64,000 nt of DNA from an uncultured Bacillota bacterium (lineage in GTDB: Bacteria > Bacillota > Clostridia > Lachnospirales > CAG-274): contig CATZZP010000002.1 of assembly GCA_958426775.1 (NCBI GenBank), positions 1 to 64,000 on the forward strand, read 5' to 3'. Below are positions 52,901-60,853 of this stretch, piece after piece (positions within the stretch are counted from its first letter, which is position 1; the number at the start of each line of letters is the position of its first letter). Under the pieces are notes generated by a model, which did no database searches, had not been told where the DNA came from, and saw nothing but the letters and a program-made list of their open reading frames with translations. Both the position numbers and the translations under genes were made by a program.

Positions 52901-55876
52901 GAGTACGGCAACACAAATAAGGGCGAGGCGTTTGCTACAACAGGCGGTGCTGTTGAGCCTAAGGCTTTAACAGATGAAGAGGCTGCAGCTCTTATTGATT
53001 ATGATACTACAATTGCAACTCTCGGCTGGACACCTGAGTACTATGAGTACATTGAAAGATTTGACGGTATCTGGGGCGATGCAGACGACAACGGCGTTCT
53101 TACAGCTAAGGATGCTTCTACAGTTCTTGTTTGTGCACTTTCAGGCTCTGATATGGGTCTTGACCTCAGAGGCTGTGATGTAAACGGTGACGGTATTCTT
53201 ACAGCTGATGATGCTTCTATGATTCTTCAGAAGGTTCTTGACGGTAGCTTCGCATTCCCTGCTGAGCCTACTACAGAAGGTACAACAGAAGCACTTCCTA
53301 TTGACCCGGCAGCTAACTATGTTCCATCTGAAAGCAAGGAAAACGTATTGGCATTAGATGTTGCTTACAACGGTACTAACGCTATGGTTACTGCAATGCA
53401 GAGAATGAACTATAAAGAAGATGCAGGCTCTGTAGGTACTTTCGGCGATGTAACTTATCCAGGTTATGCAGCTTCTACAAGTGTAAACACTGCTATGACA
53501 ATTGACGGTGCTGCAAAGACAGGTTACCGTGTTGCATACAAGATTGAAGCTAAGGTAGACACTCCTCTTGCTATTGATGCTAAGATAAACGTTGGCAAGG
53601 GTGTATATGTAGTTATATCCGACGAAGATCTTAAGGAAAACGGTGTATATACTTCAGTTGCAAGCTATGCAAATGAAGGTACAGAAGATTTATTCTACAC
53701 ATTAAACCTTGAATTAAAGGCAGGTCAGGTTGCTTACGTAGTTGGTAGCGGTACAAACTTACCAATCTATGCTCTTAAGTTTGCTGATCCAAGCCCTAAC
53801 TATGTTCCATCCGAAAGTAAGGAAAATGTATTGGCATTAGACGTTGCTTACAACGGTACTAACGCATTAGTTACTGCAATGCAGAGAATGAACTATAAAG
53901 AAGATGCAGGCTCTGTAGGTACTTTCGGTGATGTAACATATCCGGGTTATGCAGCGTCTACAAGTGTAAACACTGCTATGACAATTGACGGTGCTACAAA
54001 GACAGGTTATCGTATTGCATACAAGATTGAGGCTAGAGTAGACACTCCTCTTGCAATTGATGCAAAGATAAACGTTGGTAAGGGTGTATATGTAATTATA
54101 TCCGACGAAGACCTTAAGGAAAACGGTACATATACTTCAGTTGCAAGCTTTGCAAATGAAGGTACAGAGGATTTATTCTACACATTAAACCTTGAATTAA
54201 AGGCAGGTCAGGTTGCTTACGTAGTTGGCAGCGGTACAAACTTACCAATTTACGCACTTAACTTCACCAAGGCTTCTTCATCTGAAGAAACAACAGAAAC
54301 CACAACAGGTGCTCCTGTTGACATATATGTTGTAGGTGATTCAACAGGCTGCCACTATGCAGAAACAGCAGATACTAACTACTACTACAAAAGAGTTGGC
54401 TTTGGCGACAAGCTTGCTGACTATTTAGTACCTAACGCAACAGTTACAAACCTTGCTTTATCAGGTCGTTCTTCAAAGAGCTTCACAACAGAGGCTAATT
54501 ATGAAACTTTGAAGAGCAGCCTTAAGGCAGGCGACATCTTACTTATCGCTTTCGGTCACAATGACGAAAAGAGCGATGATGCGGCAAGATATACAACACC
54601 GGGCGGTGTATGGGATGCTGCAACTGGCACATACACAGAGGGCAGCTTCAAGGCTTCTCTCTATGAAAACTATGTAAAGCTTGCTAAGGAAGCAGGTGCT
54701 ACACCTATCCTTTGCTCACCTATCGTAAGAAGAACCGACAGCGGTACATGGTCAGCTAACCAGCTTCATCAGGCTAACGGCGGCGACTATGCAGCTGATG
54801 TAAAGGCTCTTGCAGAAGAACAGGGCGTTGATTTTATCGACTTAACAAACATTACAAAAGCTAAGTATGATGAAATGACTCCTGCTAACACAGTAAATAT
54901 GCACGCTTGGACAAATTCTAAGGCAACAAGCGTTGATAACACTCACTTAAACAACTACGGTGCTAAGATGGTTGCTTACCTTATTGCAACCAATGCAAGC
55001 ACAGGCTTAGCTTCTTATGTAGCAGCTAACCCTGTTGAGCCTACTGTAGCTGATGCAATCGTTAACCCTGACTATGTTGAGTCAAGTGCAGACGATTTAA
55101 CAGGCGATGAGTTAAACAGTATTCTCTGGACAACAACTTCACCTTGGTACGGCACAGTATTCGGTGACATCGGCGGTCAGGGCAAGTTAAACGGCTATGC
55201 AGCAGACGGTATCACACTTGACCCTGCAACTCTTGCAGATAATAACGGTGACGGTACTCCTAACTTCTTAGTACAGGAGAACACAGACGGCTCTGTAAGA
55301 ATTAAGGCAGGTACACCTAACGCTGACGATACTCCTTTTGAGAGCTTCGGTAAGATTGCAGGTACATCTGATGGTTTAGCTATGTACTATCAGCCTGTTG
55401 ATGTTGGTGTAAACTTCTCAATCAGTGCTAAGGCACATGTAAAGAATGTTGCAAGAAACAATAACCAGACTGCATTCGGTGCAATCGTTGCAGATAAGGT
55501 TCTTGTTGACGAAAACAATAAGATTACTATTGACAACTATGTTGCAGCTTCTCCATTAAAGATGACTGCTACAGTTGGTACAAATGATGCTACAACAGGC
55601 GAGCTCATTACAGCTTGGGCAGGCTATGCAAGAATTGCAGGTACTTTAACAAGCGGTGAGGCTCAGCTTTCCAGCCAGGATGAGCTTCCTAAGGGCGGCG
55701 ACGTAATCGACGTTAAGATTACTAAGGTTGGCAACGTTTACACAGTTGAGTACGGCGGCAAGACTTCTACATTCACTGTTGATATGACAGGTACTGTATA
55801 TGTAGGTCTTTTCGCAGCAAGATGTGCAGACGTTACATTTACTGACATCGTTTACAACAACGAGGTTGCAGAGTAA
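49931..55876 (+). CDS. Multidomain pectin methylesterase and SGNH acetylesterase with internal dockerin
   Basis: This 1981-residue secreted protein begins with a signal peptide ending near residue 31. Domains in order: N-terminal beta-rich modules (about 50-670); a pectinesterase domain (about 677-996) with SQDTFG, GGNTDYICGE and LYGRTWG in the places of the usual QDTLY, GTVDFIFG and YLGRPW motifs; a type I dockerin (about 1045-1110) with DADDNGVLTAKDA and DVNGDGILTADDA; two tandem 161-residue repeats (about 1129-1446); an SGNH esterase like rhamnogalacturonan acetylesterases (about 1463-1685; VVGDSTG, GHNDE, and DNTHLNNYG); and an unassigned C-terminal domain. Removing methyl and acetyl groups would open pectin to lyases. 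Start chosen after AAGGAGG. Confidence 0.9.
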   Translation: MKKGSRRVLSRLLAGVMLISSMFSSTAYVSAADEAAVVAYADETTTGGSLDVVTSPAASGKSYVAQFAGADTANGTPIDGTAYGSGTILLKGAGYFHGSAHGLALKNGDQIEINVAGNADVIFGLCQYGSGTEYAITDAAGNSVGSIAAKGTTDGEEVKFSYKGDATVLTFTLSCGGEAYLHSIKVNNEALPIGEASNFVLFLDDISYDTEGVDEAGAPIVVKTVDQQELTGNVALNTGESIDLADSKLKLVGNMDGTELKKFTPEREAAQNISRGGRDGVNGYKAGPRHAQCNDLPEVPDFGDGTVIVFTPAATGTFNTYFDSTSFLRVWDFDLATGERYGYVDSDVSIESYAFKAIPGHTYVLSTTGKTNNMTYVGFEYIIDNPIDVTLTTNNVDAVESSLASLEISLTDVALPDEKPVVIGAGSNTVTLAGGHTYKLSTNDGGVKALVNGSETFKAEADTPVTIDLYDIPDVQITGTITGTPAGTVTKLSFTNQINGQVIDATVNADMTYTVTLKPGDYNTSVETTNGGVTYDHAKATTGENINEVYVEVPVDDGSKSYDLPTEIAAATSDITFVSADPAAPIRGNNATSIRASKGDSLIVPVNGVQKVTVAGWYAGSWDINGQNAVTTDSSVGASSPTTTSYITDGTETSVTVNVLGDGANYLYWIKVENTIPFTKEINVPQDYPTLNEANEAIANMVGRPEGEEGRVTINLNVDLEEQVVFDAPYITLNGNGHEISWYYGVGTNYYSIDKSTGLYSERLFRDKYSYAEGDGHLWGGVVIVRGDNFTAVNTTFKNNYNYKLTEKAFADIHSTVGSIPAKPTIDTDVTAYAHKERSNAFYVEAKNIELYKCNILASQDTFGRNSSTNNGYSVYLKDCVIGGNTDYICGEFTAVFDNCELQWKTFKDDATNNGKVGYIVAPKTSPYIFRNCTITCDGNAPASQVKGLYGRTWGSGSNCTFINTETNGMINETGWGEMSTGDGVSAIFCEYGNTNKGEAFATTGGAVEPKALTDEEAAALIDYDTTIATLGWTPEYYEYIERFDGIWGDADDNGVLTAKDASTVLVCALSGSDMGLDLRGCDVNGDGILTADDASMILQKVLDGSFAFPAEPTTEGTTEALPIDPAANYVPSESKENVLALDVAYNGTNAMVTAMQRMNYKEDAGSVGTFGDVTYPGYAASTSVNTAMTIDGAAKTGYRVAYKIEAKVDTPLAIDAKINVGKGVYVVISDEDLKENGVYTSVASYANEGTEDLFYTLNLELKAGQVAYVVGSGTNLPIYALKFADPSPNYVPSESKENVLALDVAYNGTNALVTAMQRMNYKEDAGSVGTFGDVTYPGYAASTSVNTAMTIDGATKTGYRIAYKIEARVDTPLAIDAKINVGKGVYVIISDEDLKENGTYTSVASFANEGTEDLFYTLNLELKAGQVAYVVGSGTNLPIYALNFTKASSSEETTETTTGAPVDIYVVGDSTGCHYAETADTNYYYKRVGFGDKLADYLVPNATVTNLALSGRSSKSFTTEANYETLKSSLKAGDILLIAFGHNDEKSDDAARYTTPGGVWDAATGTYTEGSFKASLYENYVKLAKEAGATPILCSPIVRRTDSGTWSANQLHQANGGDYAADVKALAEEQGVDFIDLTNITKAKYDEMTPANTVNMHAWTNSKATSVDNTHLNNYGAKMVAYLIATNASTGLASYVAANPVEPTVADAIVNPDYVESSADDLTGDELNSILWTTTSPWYGTVFGDIGGQGKLNGYAADGITLDPATLADNNGDGTPNFLVQENTDGSVRIKAGTPNADDTPFESFGKIAGTSDGLAMYYQPVDVGVNFSISAKAHVKNVARNNNQTAFGAIVADKVLVDENNKITIDNYVAASPLKMTATVGTNDATTGELITAWAGYARIAGTLTSGEAQLSSQDELPKGGDVIDVKITKVGNVYTVEYGGKTSTFTVDMTGTVYVGLFAARCADVTFTDIVYNNEVAE
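53315..53797 (+). repeat. Internal tandem repeat, unit 1
   Basis: A 483-bp unit coding for a 161-residue module, starting NYVPSESKENVLALDVAYNG, very close to the next unit in DNA. The beta-rich module may bind carbohydrate. It is not in a family I recognise. Confidence 0.9.
53798..54264 (+). repeat. Internal tandem repeat, unit 2
   Basis: Second copy of the module, with few amino acid changes (for example AMVTAMQ to ALVTAMQ, VYVVISD to VYVIISD). Close similarity in silent positions suggests a recent duplication or conversion. Confidence 0.9.
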
Positions 55877-55900
55877 TAAAATAACACTATAGGGTGTTAA

Positions 55901-55930
55901 AGGGGCATTGCTTAGGCAGTGCCTCTTTTT
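55901..55930 (+). terminator. Intrinsic terminator after the pectin enzyme gene
   Basis: AGGGGCATTGC (55901-55911) pairs with GCAGTGCCTCT (55916-55926) with G-T pairs around a TTAG loop, followed by a T-run. Confidence 0.9.
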
Positions 55931-56245
55931 TGTTGTAAAAAAGCACGTAAATTTGTGTTGTATTATAATTACGGCGGTAGCCTGTAATGTGCTTATAAAA
56001 CAGTGTTTTGCACTTATGTGAAAAAGAAATATTTAACCATTTTTCTGTTAATAAATTTATGCAAAATAACTAAAAATTGGATTTTCCTAATTAATTTGTT
56101 AGTAGGTTATTGCAAAAAAAAATGAATTGGTATATAATAGTACCAAATCCTAGGGGTAGCTTTGTATTTTTTGCAGAGCTGTTGTTGCAAACTATACAAA
56201 GACTATAATGGGATAATAAATCTAACCTATAAAGGAGGAAGAAAA
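55931..56245 (+). other. Intergenic region before the three-cohesin gene
   Basis: No gene is seen in this stretch. It is AT-rich until the promoter at 56110-56138 and then carries a leader of about 100 nt, with AGCTTTG/GCAGAGCT (near 56158-56181) as a possible small hairpin, ending at AAAGGAGG. Confidence 0.6.
56110..56138 (+). promoter_or_regulatory. Scaffoldin promoter 1 (TTGCAA, 17 bp, TATAAT)
   Basis: TTGCAA (56110-56115) and TATAAT (56133-56138) with TGGTA before the -10. The same arrangement occurs upstream of the genes at 59117 and 60854. Confidence 0.78.
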
Positions 56246-58840
56246 TTGAAGAAATCAACAAAAAAGTTAATTAGCGTATTACTGGCCGCATCAATGCTTT
56301 TTTCAAGTGTTTATGTAAGTCCTGTAATTGCAGCGGAAACTGTTGATTCTGCTGTAAGTGCTTATGCAACAGGCACTATATTTGACGCTACGACATTAAC
56401 TGCAGCGGCAGATAAGGAAGCTCTTACACAGGCAGAGTGTACGGGGGTGACTGTAACAGGCTCAGTTTTAAAGAGACTTTCATCAAAAGGCGTCAGCTCA
56501 GTTGAGCTTGGTAAAAACAACACCGGCAGCCTTAGCTTTGAGCTTGAGGCAGGTCAGACAGTAACAGCTCTTATTTCAAGTACAGGCACCGCAAATACCT
56601 CAGAATTAGCTTATGCCGACTCAACAGGCAACAATGTAGCTACACAGCAGGTTACAGGTTCAGCAAACGGTATGGCGGAGTTTAGCTACACAGCTACAAC
56701 AGCCGGTACATATTCAATTTTATCTACAGTAAACGACTTTAACAGAGGTGCCAGAGTTTACTCTATCGTAGTTACAGGTGATGGTTTTGAAGAACCTACA
56801 ACAGTTGCGGAGACTACAACAGAGGCTCCTACAGAAACTACAACAGAGGCTCCTACAGAAACTACTACAGCAGCAGCACCAATTGAAATTAAGGTCAGCG
56901 GTTATGTAAAGGATATTGAGCCTACAGAAGGCGTACAGGTTATTCCAAGCAGTGAAATCGGTAAAACCGTTCAGGTTAATATCGATGCATCAGCAGGTAA
57001 CTTCAACAACTACACATTCTTTGTTAAGTATAATCCAAGCGTAATTAAGGCAGTCAGTGCAGCTACAGCTACAGACACCTCTACATATGCTAAGGATTCC
57101 GACGGTAATGTTATTTACAGCACATCAGCTATAGACAGTAGTATTAACTATGTTCCAAGTGCAGATGAATATGATTATAAAGATGTAAATGCTGACGGCG
57201 TTAAGACAGCTGCAGAGCTTGGTAAGGTTAAGTTTGCCAATTATATTACAGGTACAGCTACAGCAGGTACTATCTTATCTGTAAACTTTGAGGTTATCGG
57301 CTTAGGTGACAGCGACATCGAGGTTGTACTTGTAGAGAATGGTTTATTCCCTGAGCCTAATTCAGGCGTTACCCTTAACGTATCTACCGAAACAGGTAAG
57401 GTCAGCGTTCAGAAAGTCGGAACAACAGAAACAACTACAGCAGAAACAACTACAGAAACAACTACTGTAGAAACTACAACAGAAACAACTACAGCAAGTA
57501 CACTGGGTATCGAGTTATTACCTGACGGTCAGGTTGTTGTAGCAGGTATCGGCGATACGGTTGACTTCAATATTATAGCAGATAATCTTGAAAATGCACC
57601 ATTTAACAGCTATACCTTCTTCCTTAAATATGACCCAACAGTTATCGAACTTGTTTCTTCAGATAACTTATTAGCAACAGGTCATACAAATAACAATATG
57701 AGCATTAAGCCTAATGCAGAAACTAACCCTGACTATGCAGGTATTGCAGGTGCAGACGGTACAACAAGTGCAGCAGCTTTAGGTTACGTTAAGTTTGCTG
57801 ATTACATTGACAACAACGGTACAGCAACAACTCCAAATGTATTAAAGTTCACATTTGAAGTTAAGGGCTTTGGTGATGCTAAGGTTGAGCTTATTCCTGT
57901 AGACGATGGTTTTGAAGAGGCTGTTGGTGCTGATGATTTCAATGTAAATATCAAGCAGCCGGGCATTACTATCGTTAAGGAAGGCGATACCACAACAGAA
58001 ACAACTACTGAAACCACAACAGAAACCACAACAGAAACCACAACAGAAACAACCACACAGGTTGTTCCTGAAGATACACTGGGCATCGAAATCGCTCCTG
58101 ACGGCGAGGTTGTTGTAGCAGGTATCGGTGATGAAGTACATTTTAATATTTCTGCAGAGAACTATGATAAGGTACCATACAACAACTACACCTTCTATCT
58201 TAAGTATGACCCAACAGTCCTTGAGATGGTATCTGTAGATAACTTATTAGGTACAGGCCGTACAAACCACAATATGAGCCTTAAGCCTGATGCGGCAACC
58301 AACCCTGACTATGCAGGTATTGCAGGTGCAGACGGTACAACAAGTGCAGCAGCTTTAGGTTATGTTAAGTTTGCAGATTATATTGACAACAACGGCACAG
58401 CTCAGCAGCTCATTATTATGAACGTTGGCTTCGTAGTAAAGGGTCTTGGCGATGCTAAGATTGAATTTGTTCCTGTAGACGGTGGTTTTGAGGGCGTTAT
58501 CGGCGGTCCTGATATTAAGGTTCAGTTCATACAGCCTAATGTAACTATCGTTACAGACAGCAAGTATGATACAAGTATTGTCGGTGATGTTACTTGTGAC
58601 GGTATTTGGGATGCATCTGATGCAGCTGCAGTAATGCAGGATACTCTTGATGCTACATACGTAATGCCTTGTGAAGAGAAGTATCCGGACAACTATATGT
58701 ATATTGCAGATGTTGACGGCGACGGCAGACTTACAGGTAATGACGCAGCAAGCATTATCCAGTACACACTTGATACAACATACAAATTCCCAATCATTTC
58801 TATGATTGAAGCAGGTACATATCCACCTACAATCGGTTGA
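56246..58840 (+). CDS. Scaffoldin-like protein: three cohesins and a C-terminal dockerin
   Basis: The 864-residue secreted protein starts with TTG, 7 bases after AAAGGAGG. After a signal peptide comes a beta-rich N-terminal domain (about 42-185), then three cohesin-like modules (about 213-390, 419-580 and 610-772) separated by Thr/Glu linkers, and a dockerin (about 775-864) with DVTCDGIWDASDA and DVDGDGRLTGNDA. The cohesins show the NSYTFFLKYDPTVIELVS pattern typical of the family; modules 2 and 3 are close copies. It would hold up to three dockerin proteins and itself dock to an anchor. No sortase or S-layer anchor is seen. Confidence 0.85.
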   Translation: MKKSTKKLISVLLAASMLFSSVYVSPVIAAETVDSAVSAYATGTIFDATTLTAAADKEALTQAECTGVTVTGSVLKRLSSKGVSSVELGKNNTGSLSFELEAGQTVTALISSTGTANTSELAYADSTGNNVATQQVTGSANGMAEFSYTATTAGTYSILSTVNDFNRGARVYSIVVTGDGFEEPTTVAETTTEAPTETTTEAPTETTTAAAPIEIKVSGYVKDIEPTEGVQVIPSSEIGKTVQVNIDASAGNFNNYTFFVKYNPSVIKAVSAATATDTSTYAKDSDGNVIYSTSAIDSSINYVPSADEYDYKDVNADGVKTAAELGKVKFANYITGTATAGTILSVNFEVIGLGDSDIEVVLVENGLFPEPNSGVTLNVSTETGKVSVQKVGTTETTTAETTTETTTVETTTETTTASTLGIELLPDGQVVVAGIGDTVDFNIIADNLENAPFNSYTFFLKYDPTVIELVSSDNLLATGHTNNNMSIKPNAETNPDYAGIAGADGTTSAAALGYVKFADYIDNNGTATTPNVLKFTFEVKGFGDAKVELIPVDDGFEEAVGADDFNVNIKQPGITIVKEGDTTTETTTETTTETTTETTTETTTQVVPEDTLGIEIAPDGEVVVAGIGDEVHFNISAENYDKVPYNNYTFYLKYDPTVLEMVSVDNLLGTGRTNHNMSLKPDAATNPDYAGIAGADGTTSAAALGYVKFADYIDNNGTAQQLIIMNVGFVVKGLGDAKIEFVPVDGGFEGVIGGPDIKVQFIQPNVTIVTDSKYDTSIVGDVTCDGIWDASDAAAVMQDTLDATYVMPCEEKYPDNYMYIADVDGDGRLTGNDAASIIQYTLDTTYKFPIISMIEAGTYPPTIG
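56803..56880 (+). repeat. Thr/Glu/Ala/Pro linker repeats
   Basis: The linker after the N-terminal domain repeats TTTEAPTE units. Similar TTTE linkers occur at about 57424-57496 and 57988-58062, the last with a 12-bp unit (ACAACAGAAACC-like) repeated four times or so. They act as flexible, probably glycosylated spacers between cohesins. Confidence 0.8.
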
Positions 58841-58855
58841 TTAAATCTGTTACTA

Positions 58856-58885
58856 ACGGACACTCTTCGGAGTGTCCGTTTTTTT
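58856..58885 (+). terminator. Intrinsic terminator with UUCG tetraloop
   Basis: ACGGACACTC (58856-58865) and GAGTGTCCGT (58870-58879) form a perfect 10-bp stem with a TTCG loop, followed by seven T. Confidence 0.96.
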
Positions 58886-58984
58886 GCTGAAAAAACTATA
58901 TCTTTAAGGTGTGATGGATAAATATATCTTAACTTAAAATTGCTTTGGAAATATACTGAATTTAATGTTAAGGTTTATTATTCG

Positions 58985-59013
58985 TTGCAAATTTCTATAT
59001 TATGGTATATAAT
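58985..59013 (+). promoter_or_regulatory. Scaffoldin promoter 2 (TTGCAA, 17 bp, TATAAT)
   Basis: TTGCAA (58985-58990) and TATAAT (59008-59013), again with TGGTA before the -10. The leader to the TTG start at 59117 is about 97 nt. Confidence 0.78.
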
Positions 59014-59116
59014 TAGCTTATCCATAGGTAAATGCGTTTCGGGGGAGGAGGATTAATATCTTCCTTTATTAAATACTGGCTTATGGCATTATTTTTTTAT
59101 TTAAGGAGGAATTAAA

Positions 59117-60655
59117 TTGAAAGCAACAAAAAGATTTTTAGGCTCGTTTTTAGCCGCAGTTATGACGTTTACAAGTGTCTTTGCTACACCTGCTACAGCT
59201 GAGGAAAGCAAGGTATCGGCTTATGCTTCCGAAACCTTTATTGATATAGCGGATGTATATAATGAAACCAGATATTTGTCAAACGGCTATGACTTAGGCG
59301 GCGGTATAAGCATCTATATTGCGTCTACCGTGGCAGATTTAGCATTAAAAGCAGGCTGGGCTAATACCTTTACGGACGGTCAGGCGGTAACCCATAGGTT
59401 TGTATTAACAGAGGGTAATTCTAAAATATTGGATTTACGCCCTGTAGGAACAACCATAAGTGTGTCAAACATTGACAGAGCAATTAAGATTGATGCACCT
59501 TCAGCAGGTAAGGTAACCTTTTATGCTGATGTAAATGAACGTGGATATACAAGCGGTAAAGCCTATTTGGTAAATTCAAGCGGTGAGATTGTATCCCATA
59601 TTACCATTACATCTTTTCAATCCTATATTCCGCAGGAGGTAACTATTCCTGAGGCGGGTACATATTACTATGTAGTACCTAACAGAATTTGTGAGATGAA
59701 TATTGCTGCTGTTAGGGTTAGTATGGAAAGCAGCGGTAGTATAGATAATCCAACTACACAAACAACAACGGAAACAACAACAGAGTCTACGACCAAGGAA
59801 ACAACAACGGAGACAACAACAGAGTCTACGACCAAGGAAACAACAACGGAAACAACAACAGAGTCTACGACCAAGGAAACAACAACAGAAACAACCACAA
59901 GGACTGCAATTAACGTATATATGTCACCTGACAGCAGTATTACAGCTGATGTAGGAGATAAGGTTATCTTTGATATTTCGACTTTATATGCTTATAATGC
60001 CCCTTACAACAGCTATAATTTCTATATTAAGTATGATCCACAGGTTTTAGAGTTAAGCTCTGTTGATAACAAGCTTACCTCAAGAGTAAACAATAATATG
60101 AGCGATAAGCCCGACGGCTCAAGCAACAGTGATTATGCTCATATTCCCGAGGCAGACGGTACAAGGACGGCTGCACAGCTTGGCTACGTATTTTTTACAG
60201 ACTACATTGACGGTAACGGCTCACGTAATTGGGACAGCGTAATTACTACCTTGGAGTTTACGGTGAAGTCAACAGGTAATACAGATCTTGCCTTTGTATC
60301 ATCAGGTGACGGCTTTAACGCTGCTTACGGTCAGGCTCTTATAAAGGCAGAGTTTATACAGCCTAATGTAAGCATCTTATCAAAGGATACCCCATACGAT
60401 TTAAGCCTTATAGGTGATGTTAATATGGATAAGAGCTGGACATCAACCGATGCGGCTAATGTAATGCAGAAGTCTCTTGACAGCACCTATGTACCGATTT
60501 GTGAGTCGGAATATCCGAATAATTATATGTATATTGCCGACGTTGACGGCGATAAGATACTTACAAGCAAGGATGCAGCTTATATAATTCAGTATTCTTT
60601 AGATTCAAGTATTGAATTTCCTATTATTGAAATGCTGAAAAACGGCACTTATTAA
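59117..60655 (+). CDS. Adaptor scaffoldin: N-terminal domain, one cohesin, dockerin
   Basis: The 512-residue secreted protein starts with TTG after AAGGAGG. After the signal peptide (about 1-29), an N-terminal beta-rich domain (about 36-205) is nearly identical to that of the next gene. A linker of ETTTETTTESTTK repeats (about 210-262) leads to one cohesin (about 263-424; YNSYNFYIKYDPQVLELSS) and a C-terminal dockerin (about 428-512; DVNMDKSWTSTDA and DVDGDKILTSKDA). With one cohesin and one dockerin it resembles ScaC-type adaptors, which swap one dockerin specificity for another. Confidence 0.85.
   Translation: MKATKRFLGSFLAAVMTFTSVFATPATAEESKVSAYASETFIDIADVYNETRYLSNGYDLGGGISIYIASTVADLALKAGWANTFTDGQAVTHRFVLTEGNSKILDLRPVGTTISVSNIDRAIKIDAPSAGKVTFYADVNERGYTSGKAYLVNSSGEIVSHITITSFQSYIPQEVTIPEAGTYYYVVPNRICEMNIAAVRVSMESSGSIDNPTTQTTTETTTESTTKETTTETTTESTTKETTTETTTESTTKETTTETTTRTAINVYMSPDSSITADVGDKVIFDISTLYAYNAPYNSYNFYIKYDPQVLELSSVDNKLTSRVNNNMSDKPDGSSNSDYAHIPEADGTRTAAQLGYVFFTDYIDGNGSRNWDSVITTLEFTVKSTGNTDLAFVSSGDGFNAAYGQALIKAEFIQPNVSILSKDTPYDLSLIGDVNMDKSWTSTDAANVMQKSLDSTYVPICESEYPNNYMYIADVDGDKILTSKDAAYIIQYSLDSSIEFPIIEMLKNGTY
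59231..59728 (+). repeat. 498-bp duplication, copy 1 (pairs with 60968-61465)
   Basis: The N-terminal domain coding sequence is repeated 1737 bp away with about 14 differences by eye, most of them silent. Sequences on both sides, including the signal peptides, differ clearly. This suggests recent duplication or gene conversion limited to this domain. Confidence 0.92.
59762..59900 (+). repeat. 39-bp tandem repeats coding a Thr-rich linker
   Basis: The 13-residue unit ETTTETTTESTTK recurs about three times between the N-terminal domain and cohesin. Slippage here could vary linker length. Confidence 0.88.
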
Positions 60656-60686
60656 TACAATAGCTTAAAAATAAGGCTCTAACACA

Positions 60687-60726
60687 AAAGGACACCGAGA
60701 TATAACAAAGGTGTCCTTTAATTTTG
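60687..60726 (+). terminator. Intrinsic terminator after the adaptor gene
   Basis: AAAGGACACC (60687-60696) and GGTGTCCTTT (60710-60719) form a perfect 10-bp stem; AATTTTG follows. The next promoter begins right after it. Confidence 0.88.
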
Positions 60727-60755
60727 TTGCAATTTTTTCCAAAATGGTATATAAT
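60727..60755 (+). promoter_or_regulatory. Scaffoldin promoter 3 (TTGCAA, 17 bp, TATAAT)
   Basis: TTGCAA (60727-60732) and TATAAT (60750-60755) with TGGTA before the -10, as in the two genes upstream. The leader is about 92 nt. Confidence 0.78.
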
Positions 60756-60853
60756 ATTATTTGTTTGCGGTTATAATATTGATGAGGTAAAAGCCGTGTA
60801 TCTCTGATTTATTTTTACCTAAGGATATTGTTTTTGTTTAGGAGGGAGTTAAA

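Noticed and set aside
57802..58086. Antisense reading frame rich in VVVSVVV
   Set aside because: It is the complement of the Thr/Glu linker repeats of the scaffoldin gene; low complexity keeps stops out. No ribosome binding site.
59668..59898. Antisense frame with VVVSLVVDSVV repeats
   Set aside because: Same cause: complement of the ETTTESTTK linker repeats in the adaptor gene.
56800..59900. CRISPR array in the regular repeats
   Set aside because: The repeats are in-frame linker codons without unique spacers of constant length; no cas genes are present.
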